From: Serilophus lunatus
Taxonomy: Eukaryota > Chordata > Aves > Passeriformes > Eurylaimidae
DNA length: 64,000 nt
Direction of reading: 5' to 3'
Assembly (NCBI GenBank): GCA_013399895.1
Contig: VXBA01004859.1
Span: 2,461,973 to 2,525,972, forward strand
The notes under the pieces were generated by a model. The model was not told the origin of the DNA. It ran no database searches and saw only the letters and a program-made list of their open reading frames with translations. Of this stretch, positions 24,906 through 38,234 are shown in pieces. The translations under genes and the position numbers were made by a program. The first letter of the stretch is position 1, and every line of letters starts with the position of its first letter.

Positions 24906-27900
24906 GAATTACTGTTTCGACCATGACTGAACTTTTTTTCTCCCTCCTTAATGTCTGTTGTCCTTTATTGATTCTTTGTAGCAGAAGATTTGTGGCATGA
25001 AAAAATCAAGCAGAGATGCAAATCATAATGAAAAGGCAATTCTAAGCATAACTTATTATTTGTAGTTTAAGAAATCCTGGTACAATTGCTCTCCAAATAG
25101 ATTTTTGGTGGTTTATATAAAGCAGTAAGGATCTATTTTCTGGTCAGTTAAGACATAATGTTTGCACTGGGGAAAAAAGGTGTAAGTAGGGGGAAGGATG
25201 TTTCAGTTCCTAGTTCACCAAATCTGGCTCTTCAAACACATATAGAGAGGTTTCTTGGCAAGTCTTCCAGTGATGGGAATGTAAAAACACTTTTACATGG
25301 GATTTAGGGGTACATTTATAGATGTGCAGCCTTTGAGTTGCCATTAGCACTTAGTCTCAAAAGCCATCCTGATCCAGCTTTGCTGAAGATACTCTTCCTC
25401 CAAAGGCTCTGAAGGAGACTCTGGCACACTAGAATCCATGTATGGATTCATGTGACCAAACTTACAAAATAAGGCTCCCATCTACAGATGTACGTACATG
25501 CTTTCATCCTGAGAATGGGTGATACAGCTTTTGTCCTGCATCTAAAAACACTTCATATGTTGAAAAGTGATCAGAGCTTACATTTGCTGCTCACAGTATT
25601 GCTTTAGGAGAGAAGTTTTGCAGAATATAGAGTTTCCCTTCACACAGAGAGGGTTTCATTTCTAAGCTTAATACCTATTTCTCAGTGGTGTGCTGGATAG
25701 TAAGGAGAGTCACTGGTCATTTGCCATATTTCTGCTGCAGCCAAATAATTTCTCTTTGCCTGAAAGAGAGAACTTTGGTATCTAGGAGCATGAAGTGTTA
25801 AATCCATCTTAGGCACTCAGGTTTAGAAACAAAATCTCATGCAGTGCATATAAATATAATCTGTATCCAGTCCCTGTCAATGTGGGTTGTAATTGGCACT
25901 GCTGTGAATTATCTGTTACTGATACATACCAACACCCCCTGGTTTGTAAGCTCAGGTGCCCCTTTGTGGCTACAAAAATAAAAACATAACACCTATGTGT
26001 AAATCTAATGGAGTCAGTATTGGAACAAGCTTTTAGGTCTGGGTGTATGTATTACAAGACTAACAGAGGTGGAAACCTGCTTGTCACTTATTCAGCTGGA
26101 TATGAACCACTGGCTTCAAAAGAAACTCAGGAGTAAAAGATTAAAGGGAAGATGACCATGAACTCTCCTTTCCCGAAAGAAGTTCAAAGCTTCCTGATTT
26201 AGGTTCTTATCGCACTATAAAGAGGGGAGCAAGGAAGATAAAAATTTAAAAATAAATGATCTTTAAGAAATTATCCTCATCTGAGTGTCCTCCAGTATGT
26301 CTGGTCCTCTAAGTGTTAAGTGAATTGTAACTAGATCCTAGGGAGACAGTTGCAACCTGGTTATCAGTGGCAGTAAATGGAAGATAATAGCCCCACTAGA
26401 GAGTTATGAAATGGCTTGTCTTTGAGCTGCCAAAGTGTTTAGGCTCTCTTTTATTATATTCACAGCAGTAATCCGATATGTCCTGACTTCTGTCATCTGT
26501 ATGTAATGCTTATCAACTCTCTGCCAGTGATTCACCCCCTTGTCAGGGACAATTATTCCTCAAAGTGCTGAGGTTACGACTGAAGCAATATTATGACTGG
26601 AAAGAAAATATGAAAGGTGCAGAACATCACAGCAAGCAATCTTGAAGCTGACGTCAAAGTGGAAGAGAACACTGTTGATAAAAAAATAAGGCATGACAGG
26701 AGTGTTGCACTGCTGCTCCTATAGCAGTCCTGAGCATTGCTAGGGTCATACATACCTATGACAATGGTAATCAAAGACTTTCCCATTATTTTGTTGCATT
26801 TATGTTTTCATACTTCCCTGGTTAGGTGTCTCTCTCCATTTCCATTGTAAGTCCCCCTTTAAAGCCATTTAAAATTAAACAGGCAGAGTGTATTCTGTCC
26901 CTCTAAATTTGCAGACAGGACTTCAGCCTAGGAAATTCATTTTCCCCCAGAGCATCATGAATTGAAAAGCATAATCTAAGGGACAAAGGGCCCAATTTGC
27001 AGTTTTTAAGTTGCCTGAAATTACAGAAACGCCTGTGGTAAAGTTCTGATCCAGGCACATTCAGACCAACCTGTTTCCTCAGTCTGTTGGATTCCTCAGG
27101 CAAAACTGAAATAAGTTCTGTCACTCCTTGTATTGCTCATGGATTTGTTAACTTGTGAGAGTGGAAGAGTTAATCTTAAGCTTATATCTTAGGGAGAGCA
27201 AGAAGGCACTGGGGATGCTGAAGTGAGCCTCCTTGCACTGTGAGAATAGTACTGGAGAGCAGAAGGCAACCTGCAAACCAGGGCATGGCCTTGGGGCTCG
27301 AGGGCTCCCAGAAGCTCAAGCCTTTGGGAGAGGGTGAATGACTGTGGCATTTCTTTGTCTCCTTTCATAACAAAGGGAATTGGTGGCTTGGGAAGCTTTG
27401 TCAGGGGCAATGAGAAAAAGCAGCTGGTCAGCAAACATAATGATGGAGACAGGGAGGCCAAAGAGGGGTGGCAGATGGTCCCAGGGGCCATCCAGCTGAC
27501 CACCAGCAGCACCTATGCCCTGCATGCATGTGGCATCAATCCAGTATGGGTTCTTGGGTGTCGCTCAGCACATAATTCACTTGACTGAGGGTTTCAGCAC
27601 ACAGAGTAGAAGAAATAGAGGAAAACAATGCCTCTCTGTGCTGTTTTGATAGTTCTTGGGCTCTAAAATGGCAGTAAAAACTCTGCACTCCAGTCCATTC
27701 TGTGAACAAGTCGTTGAGCAATTCCATTTCCCAGCTTAAAGGGTCACATGAGTCCAATTGTGAGGTTAGGGAGGGTCCAATGAGAAGGCAAAACAAGTGT
27801 ACAAGAGTACAGAAGGAGAGAGGAGGCAGTCAGGGTTGAAAAAAATGATACTACAAATCAGCTGGCTAATCAGAAAGCAGAGTGACTTCTCTGGGTACAG

Positions 27901-28767
27901 AGATGACTGTAAGACAGATCTTTCCATAATGTTTTGTGCTGTTATTGCTGTGATGTTTGGTGTTTCCTGGCCATGGTGGATGGGCACCAACAGGAGCCTA
28001 CATGGGTCTCAAGGGTCATGAGCAGCAGGGTCAGCCGTGCTTCCATCGGGAGGTAAACAGAGCCTCTGAAAGCAGTGAGGAGAGAGAATGAATCACTGTA
28101 TCCTGTCTAATATATTTCAGTAATGTAATATAACAGCAATAACCCCCAGAGTACCATCTGGTGAACTTGTGACTAAACACAGCTTGTTTGGCTCAAGGCA
28201 CACAAGCAATGGGCAAGTATATACTTTTTTCCTTCGCTTCACCCTGCCCAAGCATGAGTGGTAACAAAACTATTTCTGGGAATTTTAGACCATCTACAAA
28301 TCAGAACTGCAAGCAGTTATTTCTTCCCTATGAAGCACACAGGCAGCTCACTCTGCAGGAGGGTGCTCAGCAGTGTAAACTCCTGAGTCTCAGTTATGGC
28401 CACCGGAGTAGACAGAGATCTGATCTCAGCTATTCACTATCCTCTTCTGACACTGCAAAATTCCCTGCTAAAGTCCTCTGTATGTGTGGTATTTGAGGTG
28501 ATATTTCCCCGAATTGCAGGAGGCCTGACTCATGAAGAATATTGGTGACTATTTGCTCTTACCTTGGTCAGAGTTAATCCTGCAGGAATTAAAAGGTTCA
28601 TATTTTGGTACTCAGTGGAAGAAAAGAGAAGGGAGGAGGACTAGCCCCCTACTAACATAAGGACATGACCAGTGACTCTGCCATCAGTTATAGCATTGCT
28701 TGCATTTGGCCTTATATTATGAAAATATCTATTCAGAGTGGAAAATAAGATCAAAGACAACATTTCC
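24906..28767. other. unique non-coding stretch
   Basis: No gene is supported. Open frames on opposite strands overlap around 27.2-28.0 kb without family motifs. A short gapped palindrome GAATCCAT-GT-ATGGATTC lies at 25432-25449. Nothing else is recognised. Confidence 0.6.
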
Positions 28768-29364
28768 GTAGCAATGACTTTAGCTCCACTTGACTCTGTT
28801 CCCTCTCCTCCTCCTGTCCTTCGCGTTTCAGGGCTCCTGCTCTATTCATCCGCTCTATGCCACCCCGGGTTTATAACACCACATCATCAGCAGCACTAAT
28901 AACCCGTGATTCTTTTCCCCTATTGTGTTTGTCAGAGTCAGTAATCTGGGCACTACAGTAGCACAGCACTGAAAAGCTACGGTGTGTTCCTATAGCAACC
29001 ACCTAATCCGCAGGTGGAAGGTGATTGGGCACCTTTTGCACCGGAACAATAATTTGAAAGATCTTTTTCAGTGTGCTGTTCTGCAGCATGAGTTCATTGT
29101 ATTGCAACCCACCACGAATCATTATAAGCCATCATGAAAATGCAGCCATGGCTGCACAAATCATAGCGAGGAGAGACACGTCTTCCAGCAACAAGCCCTT
29201 GAAATATTTCACAGCAGGTTAAGAGGCCAAATTGCGTGTAGTGAGATGTATTGTATAGGATGAAACAAAAGGCTTGTATAATAAGCTGATGCTGACAGTC
29301 TCCGACTCAGGGAATCCCAGTGAAATGTAAGGCTGTGCATGAATATGAGTTTTCCTGAGCTGTC
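28768..29364. promoter_or_regulatory. CpG-enriched candidate conserved enhancer
   Basis: Fifteen CpGs are visible in about 600 bases, whereas many 800-base stretches elsewhere have none or one. The block is free of repeats and of long open frames. It contains an E-box CAGGTG near 29011 and a CAATAATTTG homeodomain or SOX-like stretch near 29046. It also has GTTCCTATAGCAACC near 28986, which carries an RFX half-site. Base composition is balanced, unlike the flanks. These are the marks of a constrained vertebrate non-coding element. The conclusion is inference and needs alignment to other genomes. Confidence 0.4.
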
Positions 29365-29710
29365 GAAGGAAAACAGCCATAATAAAAGAAAGCACTGGGC
29401 AGAGCTCCCACATTCAACTCTTCCAAAACCAATTACTCCCACCTGGCTATTCCCATTTCTCCTAAAACATCTCCTGTTACAAAAGAAAATTTAATATTCT
29501 CTAATTGAAACCTCTAATTTAAGGCATTTGCTTGCTGTCCTCAAAGCCTGAAATTCTGGCCTGGACTTTCACAAGCTCATTATATATTGTGGGAGTCTCA
29601 AATTTGGGGATACTAAAACTCAAATGCAAAAACTTTCAAGAAATACACATCACTTTCCTTCTGAAAGTCAGGCCTATCTTTTTCACAGTAAATAGTGTGA
29701 GTTTCAGGTA
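29365..29710. other. unique non-coding stretch
   Basis: No gene or repeat is recognised between the CpG-enriched block and the CR1 tail. Confidence 0.6.
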
Positions 29711-29802
29711 GTGAATGGTCTTCCCTGGCCATGATAGGGGGGTTGCAACAAGATGATCTTTAAGACTGCTTCCAAAAAAAACCATTCTAAGTTTCTATGA
29801 TC
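29711..29802 (+). mobile_element. CR1 LINE 3' tail fragment
   Basis: The sequence carries the CR1 3' end. TTCCCTGGCCATGATAGGGG parallels the family's CCTGCCCATGGCAGGGGG, then CAACAAGATGATCTTTAAG follows, and the ACCATTCTAAGTTTCTATGA end matches the ATTCTATG terminal repeats. Only the last 90 or so bases remain, so it is a severely 5'-truncated copy in plus orientation. Confidence 0.88.
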
Positions 29803-30397
29803 TCGCCATTTCAATCCATGGAGAAATTGCAGCACAGACAGTGAGAGAACAAACATTTTATATCAACCTAAAGCAACAAGTCCTGTCATTTGTGGTCTAT
29901 GTCTAATTTCTACTCATTTTTCCTTGAAGACACTGGATTAGAAATAGTAGATATAAACAGAAACCTCTTTAAAGCACAGTTTTACAAGTCGATGTATTTC
30001 CCATAGAGCCACTGCAGGGGAAGGTGAGCACAGATAGTGTAAATGATGCAACTGTCGCAGGAAGGCAAAAAAGGAAATCTGCTAAAAACTTAAAAAAAAA
30101 AAAGGACAGAAATAGCACAAGTGCTCCTTTACCTTAGTTTAATCATATTGCAGAAAGAATGTCTTTATTATGTGCCTGGACTTAATAAAAATGTCAAAAA
30201 ATCTCATTGAATAAATCAGCTCTTTCAAGATTTGTTGGGGTGATGAAACCTTAAAAATAGAGGGCAAACAGAAGTTTAGTTACTAAGTTATGACTTCTAA
30301 GGTTGCAGCTTCAAAAGTTTCCCTACATTTACTGGCCAAAGATTCCAACATGGGATACTTCCATCTAAAGCAAATTTCCTATGAGACAATGAAGTCA

Positions 30398-30483
30398 GTG
30401 TCCCATTTACAGATGAAGAATTTTATAAAACAAGTGTCCTCTCAAAGCTGAATCAGCAAACAATAAACTCAGAACAGATACTG
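30398..30483 (+). mobile_element. possible MIR/L2-like 3' tail
   Basis: CCCATTTACAGATGAAGAA at about 30403 matches the conserved MIR/L2 ATTTTACAGATGARGAAA word. It is followed by a CTCAAAGCTGAATCAGCAAA part resembling the family's CAAGGTCACACAGCAAGT. The rest is too diverged for certainty. Confidence 0.35.
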
Positions 30484-30499
30484 CTTTTTTGACCTATTT

Positions 30500-30530
30500 T
30501 TTTACTCATCCCAAAGTAGGATGAGTAAAA
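30500..30530. repeat. perfect 12-bp inverted repeat (hairpin)
   Basis: TTTTACTCATCC and GGATGAGTAAAA are exact reverse complements around the 7-base loop CAAAGTA. By a rough count, a stem of this length with so short a loop is not expected by chance in 64 kb. No gene context gives it a function. Confidence 0.85.
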
Positions 30531-32806
30531 TGGATGAGGCAGGTTCATATACTCAATCCAAATTGGCAGAAGAAAAGCTTGAATGGGATCTAGGGTATAT
30601 CCCAGGGATATTATTAGATTGTTGAATATTCTACAGCAAATATCAGTGTCTTCCTCTTCCTTCCCTCTCCGTTTTTCACCTACCATATAATTCAGGAAAT
30701 TTTCCAAAAGACTGTTTCACTGAAACAGGCAAATGTCTCTGAAAGTTCCTTAATAAAGAATTTCCATCAAAACATTCAAAAATTCTTGACCATCTTTAAT
30801 TGTGAAATGTATTGATTGTTCCCCTCAAGTAATTCATCCCTTAAAATGACATATTTATGTTCCTTTCAGAGGACTTGGATAGATAGCATTGTTTTTCTTT
30901 CCAAAGCACATCAAAGAGCACAAATTTTGGCAGGCTTTCTGTTTTCTTAAAAAAAAAAAAAAACGGAGAAAAAGAAAGAAAAACATCAGCAAAACAAAGC
31001 TAAGATTAACTGCTCTTTTCTGAAGAGTTGTGGGCTTCTTCACTTCTCAATTCATGTCATGGTGCTCACTTCAGGGAGCTGCTGGGACAGAGCCTGGAGG
31101 TGGGGAGGCAGAGAGGAATAGGAAGATCAGAGAATTGGCACAGGATAGAGAGCCTTTTGCCTCTTGATGTTCAAGCTGAATCTAGACAAAGTCAGTTGTC
31201 ATGATTTTTAAACACTTTCATGGGCTATGCAAAGTCAGGCTGTAGCCTCTGACACAGTGGACACATTTCCACATATTTGCAGCTGGTATTTGATTGACAG
31301 CACTGGCGATAACTGATCTCCAGTTTGTAGTATCTCCATTTTGTAATTGAATAAATTCTAGAAAATGGCTGGATTTGGGTTAATCATGGCCTTTTCCTTT
31401 CAGGACAAATAGGCATAGAATGTACATAGCATTTGTTTTTTCCTGGCAAAAAATTGGCATCCTGAGTAGCTCCCTCTTCTGCTCAAGGTTCAGAGGAAAT
31501 AGGTTGGTATTGCTGCAAAAAGGTCTTTAATTTTAAGTATGTTATTGCCCCTTGACCCATTTTTCTTGATTTCGTTTCTCAGCCACTGATTGTAAATGAC
31601 TTATCACAGAACTTCACTCCTGTGGCAGGATCTGCTGTGTGTACTATTTGTAAAATATGCATGATTGCTTGATGTTAAATATGAAGGAACAACATCAAAA
31701 CAATGCAAAAGAAATATCACCAGCTCTTACTCTATGAAGCAACCTTTATCTTGATTTACTGTGTAACTGAGCTCGTTTAATGGTATTAGAATCAGATTAT
31801 TGTAAGGCTTAAAATTCTCAGGGAGATCGTGCTACAAGTGTTAGAGTTTCCAAAGCTTCCAAAGCAGGGCTGCTTTGGTCTATACTGAGAATAAGATAAG
31901 AGAAAAGACTAGGAAAAGTAGTTATTCTGGAGATAGTCTGAGGGAAATGCCAGGAGTGCCTGCTTTATCACCCAAACTGTTGTGTCACACAGAGGTGAAA
32001 CGTGCAAACCTTCTGCACTGGCCTGTCCTGGAATGAAACTATTTTTCGATTTAATGGGACTTTTAATGGACTGTTATCATCCAACAGCCCGTGCTCAATG
32101 GGACTGGCAGTGCATGGAATTTGTTCAAAAAGGTAGAAAATCCCTGCAGTAGGGTATGGAGCTGCACCCTGGCTCAGTTCATGCTGTCCCCAGATCTCAG
32201 GCTTTGGGGAATGAGCACAAAGGCACAATGATGGCAGCTGATGCAAAACCCACTGAACATCTCAACTCAGAGTGATAAACAAAACGAGCATCACTTGGCT
32301 AACTTGTAAAAGACTGGGGTAAAGAACAAAGAACGTGCACTTGGGTCCATTACTAGAACAAATCAGACAACATGTGAAGTTTGTGCCCTATGGCTTGGTC
32401 CACTTATGTGACCCTATAACAAAGCCTGGTGAAGATGGCAGCAATACTGCACATAAACCAATGCCTGATGGAAAGTTGCTATTCTTCAAACTTGCATCCA
32501 GACATCTTTCAAGTGATTTCAAAATTTAGGGTGAAAGTGGATCTTAGGCTTTTTTTAAAAAGCTATTTCAAATCCTCATTCATATCATAAATGCTTTTTT
32601 CTTCTTTTTTCTGCAGGCCACTGAAATCTCTGGGGCCATGACATTGTCTGGCACTGAATGCAGCCCCTTTTTATCATTATAAAGAAATAATGAAAGCATA
32701 TGGTGGAGAGGTGCTCATATTTCAGTGTATGGTGCCTTCCTCCTTCTCCATAACCAAGCACTGAAGAATATATAGTACGATGAGAACATTAATTATTTCC
32801 AATACA

Positions 32807-32876
32807 CTAACAGAAAATTCCTAATAATTCATAGTCATCCCCTAACAGAAAATTCCTAATAATTCAAAGTCATCCC
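32807..32876. repeat. 35-bp tandem duplication
   Basis: Two head-to-tail 35-base units (32807-32841 and 32842-32876) start CTAACAGAAAATTCCTAATA and end CATCCC. They differ at one base (ATAGT versus AAAGT). The near identity suggests a recent duplication by slippage or end joining. Confidence 0.95.
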
Positions 32877-35553
32877 TGCTGCCTAGCATGATTGTAAGTT
32901 CAAAGTAAAAGAAACCAAACATATCCCCACTTTTTTGCATTAAACATCAGCAAGTGACCTGTATTTTATTACAGTACACAGCTGTTTTATCACATAAGTA
33001 AATAAATCACCATTGAACCAACTTTGGGAAAGAAGATTTTGAATAATAACACAATTAAGTTTTCCCACAAAGTCCAAATAGCCCACTCGCTCATAGTTGC
33101 TACAAGCTGTGATTCCCACGTGAAAGATATCAACTTATTTCCTTTTCCTGTCAATCATCGGTACCAAGTGGGGCCCTGGTATGTCAGGTCATGACCTTTC
33201 ACTCTGGGCATGAGCCTGAAAGCCACTAGTGAATCAACTAGTTTAATTATTTAGGCTGTTTTTAATAAATATAAAAATGTGGCCTTAAATATTTCACATG
33301 CTTGGTCAGTTTGGGCTTTCAAGTACCTCTCATCAAGTCCACCAGCCTGAAAGTGTGCTCTTATTGGTAGGAAATCAGTCAATTAATAACCAAATCCAGC
33401 TTTCAGAATAAGGTTTATTTTGTTGATTTTGAGCTTCCTGGCTTGGATATCACTTGCTTGTTGGTTTAGAGGAAAGGCTTTTTGTTATCTTTTTTTATCA
33501 TAAGATCAGACTGTTTTTAATCAACACCAGCAATGTCCTAGTTGCCTACCTCCCACGAAATGATCCTTTAGTACAGATGCCACCATAGGATTCACAGTTT
33601 TATATATATGGTCTATTTTCTACAGCCTCTTCCCCTATGGGGGTAAAAAAAACCAGGAAGAAATCCAATCGAGTAAAGTTCTTATAAAACAATTATTTTA
33701 AAAATATTTTTGAGTAATGTTGGCAGCTTTTGCTATTAGGCCCTTAATAATGGACAGTTTTATTCCATTTCAGGTCAAAGTGTGATGACAACTCTCCTTT
33801 GCTAAACTTCCTAACAATTTTTTTTCATCTTTTAATTCTCATAATCTAAAAATCTAAACCTGAACCAAGCTGCTGATTCCACCTAGTATTTTCCAGCAGG
33901 AAGTTACAATAACTACAATCACGTCAGGAGAAAACAAGGAGTAACGCTTTCCATGGATGTCATGGGCAATGATTTATATTCTACAAACATTTATGCTTAT
34001 TGCTCAACAAACCTTTCAGCTGGTAGACATAGGTCAGAATTAAACTTCTAATAACAGAATAAACCTATAAACTTGGACTGCCAGTTAATTCTGCTTTTGA
34101 ACATTCTCGAAATGTGCAGAACTTTCCCAGCATCTCTTAGATTTATTCTGTCCTGTCCCCTAGTGCTCTAAGACTTCTCAAGAAAGTGAGTGTGAAGGGC
34201 TGTCTCTATTTATAGATGATAAACTTAACTCTTATCTTTCTCTCTCCTCTTCCCCCTGCCATGGTCCAGCATCAAAGACAGGGCCTGGGGAAAGGGAAGA
34301 GAGATGCTCTTACTCTGAGTTTTCCAATCACTCTCAGGAGCTGCTGGTTCTGGAGGAAATATCAACGTGCCCTAATTTTCTTCTTTTTCAAACAGCAGTA
34401 ATAATACAAATGATGAAATATATCACAAAAATGAAATTGCCACAATGTTAAAGATCATCACAGATACTTCAACTAAATTATGCATTGTTTAGGACAGTAG
34501 AAAACACTTCATCTCAATACTGTTTGAGTTCTTCATTTTGCCTTAATGGCTTCAAGGTGCACACAATAGTGTGTTAGAATTTACAATATAATCAAACAAA
34601 AGTGAAATGAAGCATTCTATCTTTATTGAAGAAAAGTGTCCTTGCCTGATAATGCTGTTTCTCAGCAATTTCAGAAAAACTGCTATAGTCCTGAGAAATC
34701 TTTCCAATTCATCTACGTCTGCACTTGCTGATGAAAAGCTGCCTTTTAAGAAGTTTTCAATCCGCTTTACTCAAGATGCATCAGGAGGAGCATATGTTTG
34801 TAACATGTGAGCAACCCCTGAATCTCCTGGTGGATAAGAGATCAAAACCAAAGCATTGATCCAAGGATCTACCACTTTGAAATCAGATATGGAAAAATGC
34901 TAAGGAGCTGCTGTGATTCTTAGGGGTTTCAAGTGCATTTAGAGTGCACGGTATCGCCTGGAACATGCTTCACTTTGCACTTACCTTATTTAGCTTTTCA
35001 AAGGCTGACCTCTCATGCACGAGGTTCAGCGACATAGCAGTCAACCTGTTAATGTCCAAGGAAGCTGTGGACCAAATCAGACAGTTTAAATAACTCAGCT
35101 GTGAACATAGAACCCCATTATCATTTCTGTGAGGCTAATCTGAACAGCTGATTCATCTCAAGTAGTTTACTATGGATGGTAGGTCTTCACTGCATCCATT
35201 TTAAGTTTTAAATCAGATGAGGGTGAGGAACTCTGCACCCAGCCACTATGTTGGGAGGTGCCTTGTAAAAGGACAGACAGGTAGAGAGGCTTGTACTAAA
35301 GGCCCTTATTTACCATCATATTTTACTTGCTCTCTTCTGACATGATTACTGATTTCAGTGGGATAAAAGCATGTAATGAAGTAGAGATAGGAAACTGTAT
35401 AGCCTTTATTCCCTTACAACACACATCTCCCTGTTAAACATGTCTCATGATGGATTTAGTCACAGAAGGGCTGTATTTGCCATACAATGCGTGTAGTCGT
35501 ATTGAGACAGCAAAACTCGTGAGAGGATCTACCCTGTGTTTTAGAAAACATAC

Positions 35554-35567
35554 TTTTTTTTTTTTTT
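35554..35567. repeat. poly(T) run
   Basis: A simple 14-base T homopolymer is followed by pyrimidine-rich sequence. Confidence 0.85.
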
Positions 35568-37619
35568 CTTCCTTCTCTGATGGGGATTCACACTTTTCCT
35601 TGCATCAGCCTAAAGGCTATTGAGCAGAAAAATGCTTCCACATCTTCAGCAATCTCTGACAGATCACACCTTTTACATATTACATATTGTCAATTGGACA
35701 TGGGAAACCCATGTGAGTTCTGAAATCAAGCTGGAAGACACCAGAAAAAATTGCATCACGCAGTTCTTTAACTGTCTTTCAATATGACCATGCAAGGAAA
35801 AGGCTATTATAAAATGAGAACAATGTAATTACATTACTCCTTTTCCCTTGTACTATTATTTTGTCTAGTAGGCTGCTGTTTTTTAGACTTTATATGCCTA
35901 TTCAGGAATTCCATAAATAAGATTTTCATTATCAACATTGAAATTCCCAACGGTTTTCAGCTCATAATGAGGCTTTCACTGGTTTCAGGCAATGCTTGGA
36001 AAAGCCTTTCATATGATAAGATGAAGATGTGAGACAGGCTGAGCAAGGTGTGTGTGTTGCCAAAGGCATTACTTTCAAACAATCCTCAGTTTCTTCACTC
36101 AAACAGGTGGTGATCAGGTTCTAGTAGAAACAGACTTAAATTATTTCAGTCATTCAGTCACTGGAAAAAAAAGAAAAGACAAAAAAGAGCTGTTACTATA
36201 AGGTTTTTCACAGTCTCCAAAGATGTCTGCATAATATGTTTTGAAGAAAATTGCAAGACTTTCCTTGATAAATTATGGCTTCCTGTAGGATATTTCTAAT
36301 AGTCACTTTGCTTCTCTCTCAAGTTTAAAAATGCAAATGCTTAGGAAGTGCAGAAAAAAGAAAAATATTTGAAATGACATAATGAATTAATATATACAAA
36401 AAATGGTTCCCAGCATACACATACACAAATCCAAGTATTGGTGAAGGTAAAGAGCTCCCAGAACGCTAAGAAGATAAGAGACAGGCTCCAGCCAAACTGC
36501 AGATTCTGAACAGATTATTTGAGAGGAGAAAGGAAGTGTGATTCAGATTTTATAACTGCCTCTTTACCACACAGGGCTGGATTCATATACCAACAGTGAA
36601 ATGTGGGACCAAATTTTGCAGTGGAAGCCGGACAATACTCACGGAAACAAAAAGAAAAAAATTTAAATTTAAGCTGAGCTTGCATGGTTAAAAGCCTAAT
36701 GAGCATTGGAAAAGTGACAGGAAATACAGGAACCTCGTGTGACACTATTTTGTAGAAAGATCAGACATTCTCCTTCAATTAAATTTAAGATGCATTTATA
36801 TCATTCATACTTTGCATTAATAAGCAGAGACTTGGTTCCAGAAGCTGAGAAAATATCAAGATCCCTTGTGCATCTGACTTATTTCGAGATGCCAAAATAA
36901 CCTTCTGGAGTGGGAAGAGGTGGAGGGGATAAGCAGCCATCGAAAGCAAAGCAGTTGTACAGCTTTTACAAGAGACTGAATGTATGGAGGGTCCAGATCC
37001 GAGAAAGTAAATTTGTGTCCATGAAGACTTAAAGTAACCATATAGGGCAGTCTGATGCTGGCATTAATGCTGTTTTCAAACGTCTAAAGTCACAGGGAGT
37101 TTTATGGCTAAATGCCATGATGCTCTTTGAAGATTTAGGAAGTGTTACATTTCATTTGAGATAACATGCTTTTGGAGTTGAATGGCAAGTTCCATAAATT
37201 CCTCTTGGATAAAATCTGAAGTAAACATCACAATGTTTTGCATGGGTTTCTTGCAATTTGTTTTGGAGCTTTTGTGTCAAAGGGGACTGGAAAATGGCTG
37301 GCAATGTTTTATTTCACTTATTAAATGTGGTTTTTGAGCATGCAAGTCTAAGCAAGAAATGTTTGGAGAGCACGACTGTGCTGCAGTTTTTTCTGGAATA
37401 AGTGGCAGTTTTAATTAAAACAATTATACAAGTCTTTGTTTTCTTCAACTTGTTTGATTTAGTTGGTTTCTTTAGCAACAAACAAAGCTTTCATGGCTTC
37501 TTCACATTTGCACAGAATATCAGTGTTACTGCCTTTGATTTTGGAGCCTTGTAGACTTCAGCAGTCTCTCAGCACGTAAGTCTCAAACGCTGCTAAGATG
37601 ACATGAGCAGCAGAGATGA

Positions 37620-38063
37620 GGATGTGGGTCAAGGCAATATAAAGCACAATTACAGGCTGGGTGGAGAATGGATTGAGCCCCGAGGAGAAGGACTTGGGCT
37701 GTTGGTGGATGAGAAGCTCAACACCACCCAGCAACGTGCACTGGCAGCCCAGGAAGCCAAACGTGTCCTGAGCTGCATTCCCAGCAGATTGACCAGCAGG
37801 TCAGGTCCAGCTCTGTGGCCCCCAACAGAAGAAGGACATGAATATGCTGGAGTGAGTCCAGAGGATGCCATGTAGATGCTCAGAGGGATGAAACACCTCT
37901 GCAGTGGAGACAGGCTGGGAGAGCAGGGGGTGTTGAGCTTGGAGAAGGAAAGGGGAGGCCTTAGAGCCCCTTCCACTGCCTCCAGAGAGCTGGAGAGGGA
38001 CTTTGGACAAGGGTCTGGAGGGACGAGACAATGGGAAATGGTGTCATATGATTCTATGATTTA
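37620..38063 (+). mobile_element. CR1 LINE, truncated, with ORF2 C-terminus remnant
   Basis: A second long CR1 copy lies in sense orientation. A plus-strand frame through 37620-37800 still reads as the end of CR1 ORF2. It has YRLGGEWIEP, then LLVDEKLNTTQQRALAAQEA and KRVLSCI, which parallel the family's LGVLVDEKLNMSQQ, ALAAQKANR and LGCI. The 3' untranslated part follows, with GACAGGCTGGGAGAGC near 37910 and CTGGAGGGACGAGACAATGGG near 38013. The copy then jumps to the terminal TATGATTCTATGATTT near 38047, so most of the distal 3' region is deleted. It starts further 5' in ORF2 than the 3.9 kb copy. Confidence 0.95.
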
Positions 38064-38218
38064 TGTGCTGGCTAATAACCCAGCTGGGCAAAAAGGAGAG
38101 ATGAAAGTGTGATTGTATATTGCAAAAGGCTACTTTTTGTCTGAAAACATCAAAATTTGCAATGTCAATAACCCCCAAAACCTTCTGATCCACTTTACAG
38201 TTGGCTTAAAGTTATGGG

Positions 38219-38234
38219 GTGTGTGTGTGTGTGT
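38219..38234. repeat. (GT)8 microsatellite
   Basis: Eight GT units are followed by TTGTG. Confidence 0.9.

Larger units (their letters stand above)
29803..37619. other. long unique non-coding stretch
   Basis: No gene is supported over about 7.8 kb. Listed separately are a weak MIR/L2-like tail at 30.4 kb, a perfect 12-bp hairpin at 30.5 kb, a 35-bp tandem duplication at 32.8 kb and a T run at 35.55 kb. A good acceptor-like sequence (pyrimidine tract ending CTGCAG) occurs at 32615, but no matching strong donor follows. Confidence 0.6.

Noticed and set aside
32590..32710. Exon-like start after a strong pyrimidine tract ending CTGCAG at 32615
   Set aside because: The best downstream donor (GAGAGGTGCTCA) is weak, and the frame beginning at the first base after the acceptor closes after about 21 codons.
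37603..38112. Open frames of 76-108 codons on both strands at 37.6-38.1 kb as possible genes
   Set aside because: They are the sense and antisense readings of a CR1 LINE fragment.
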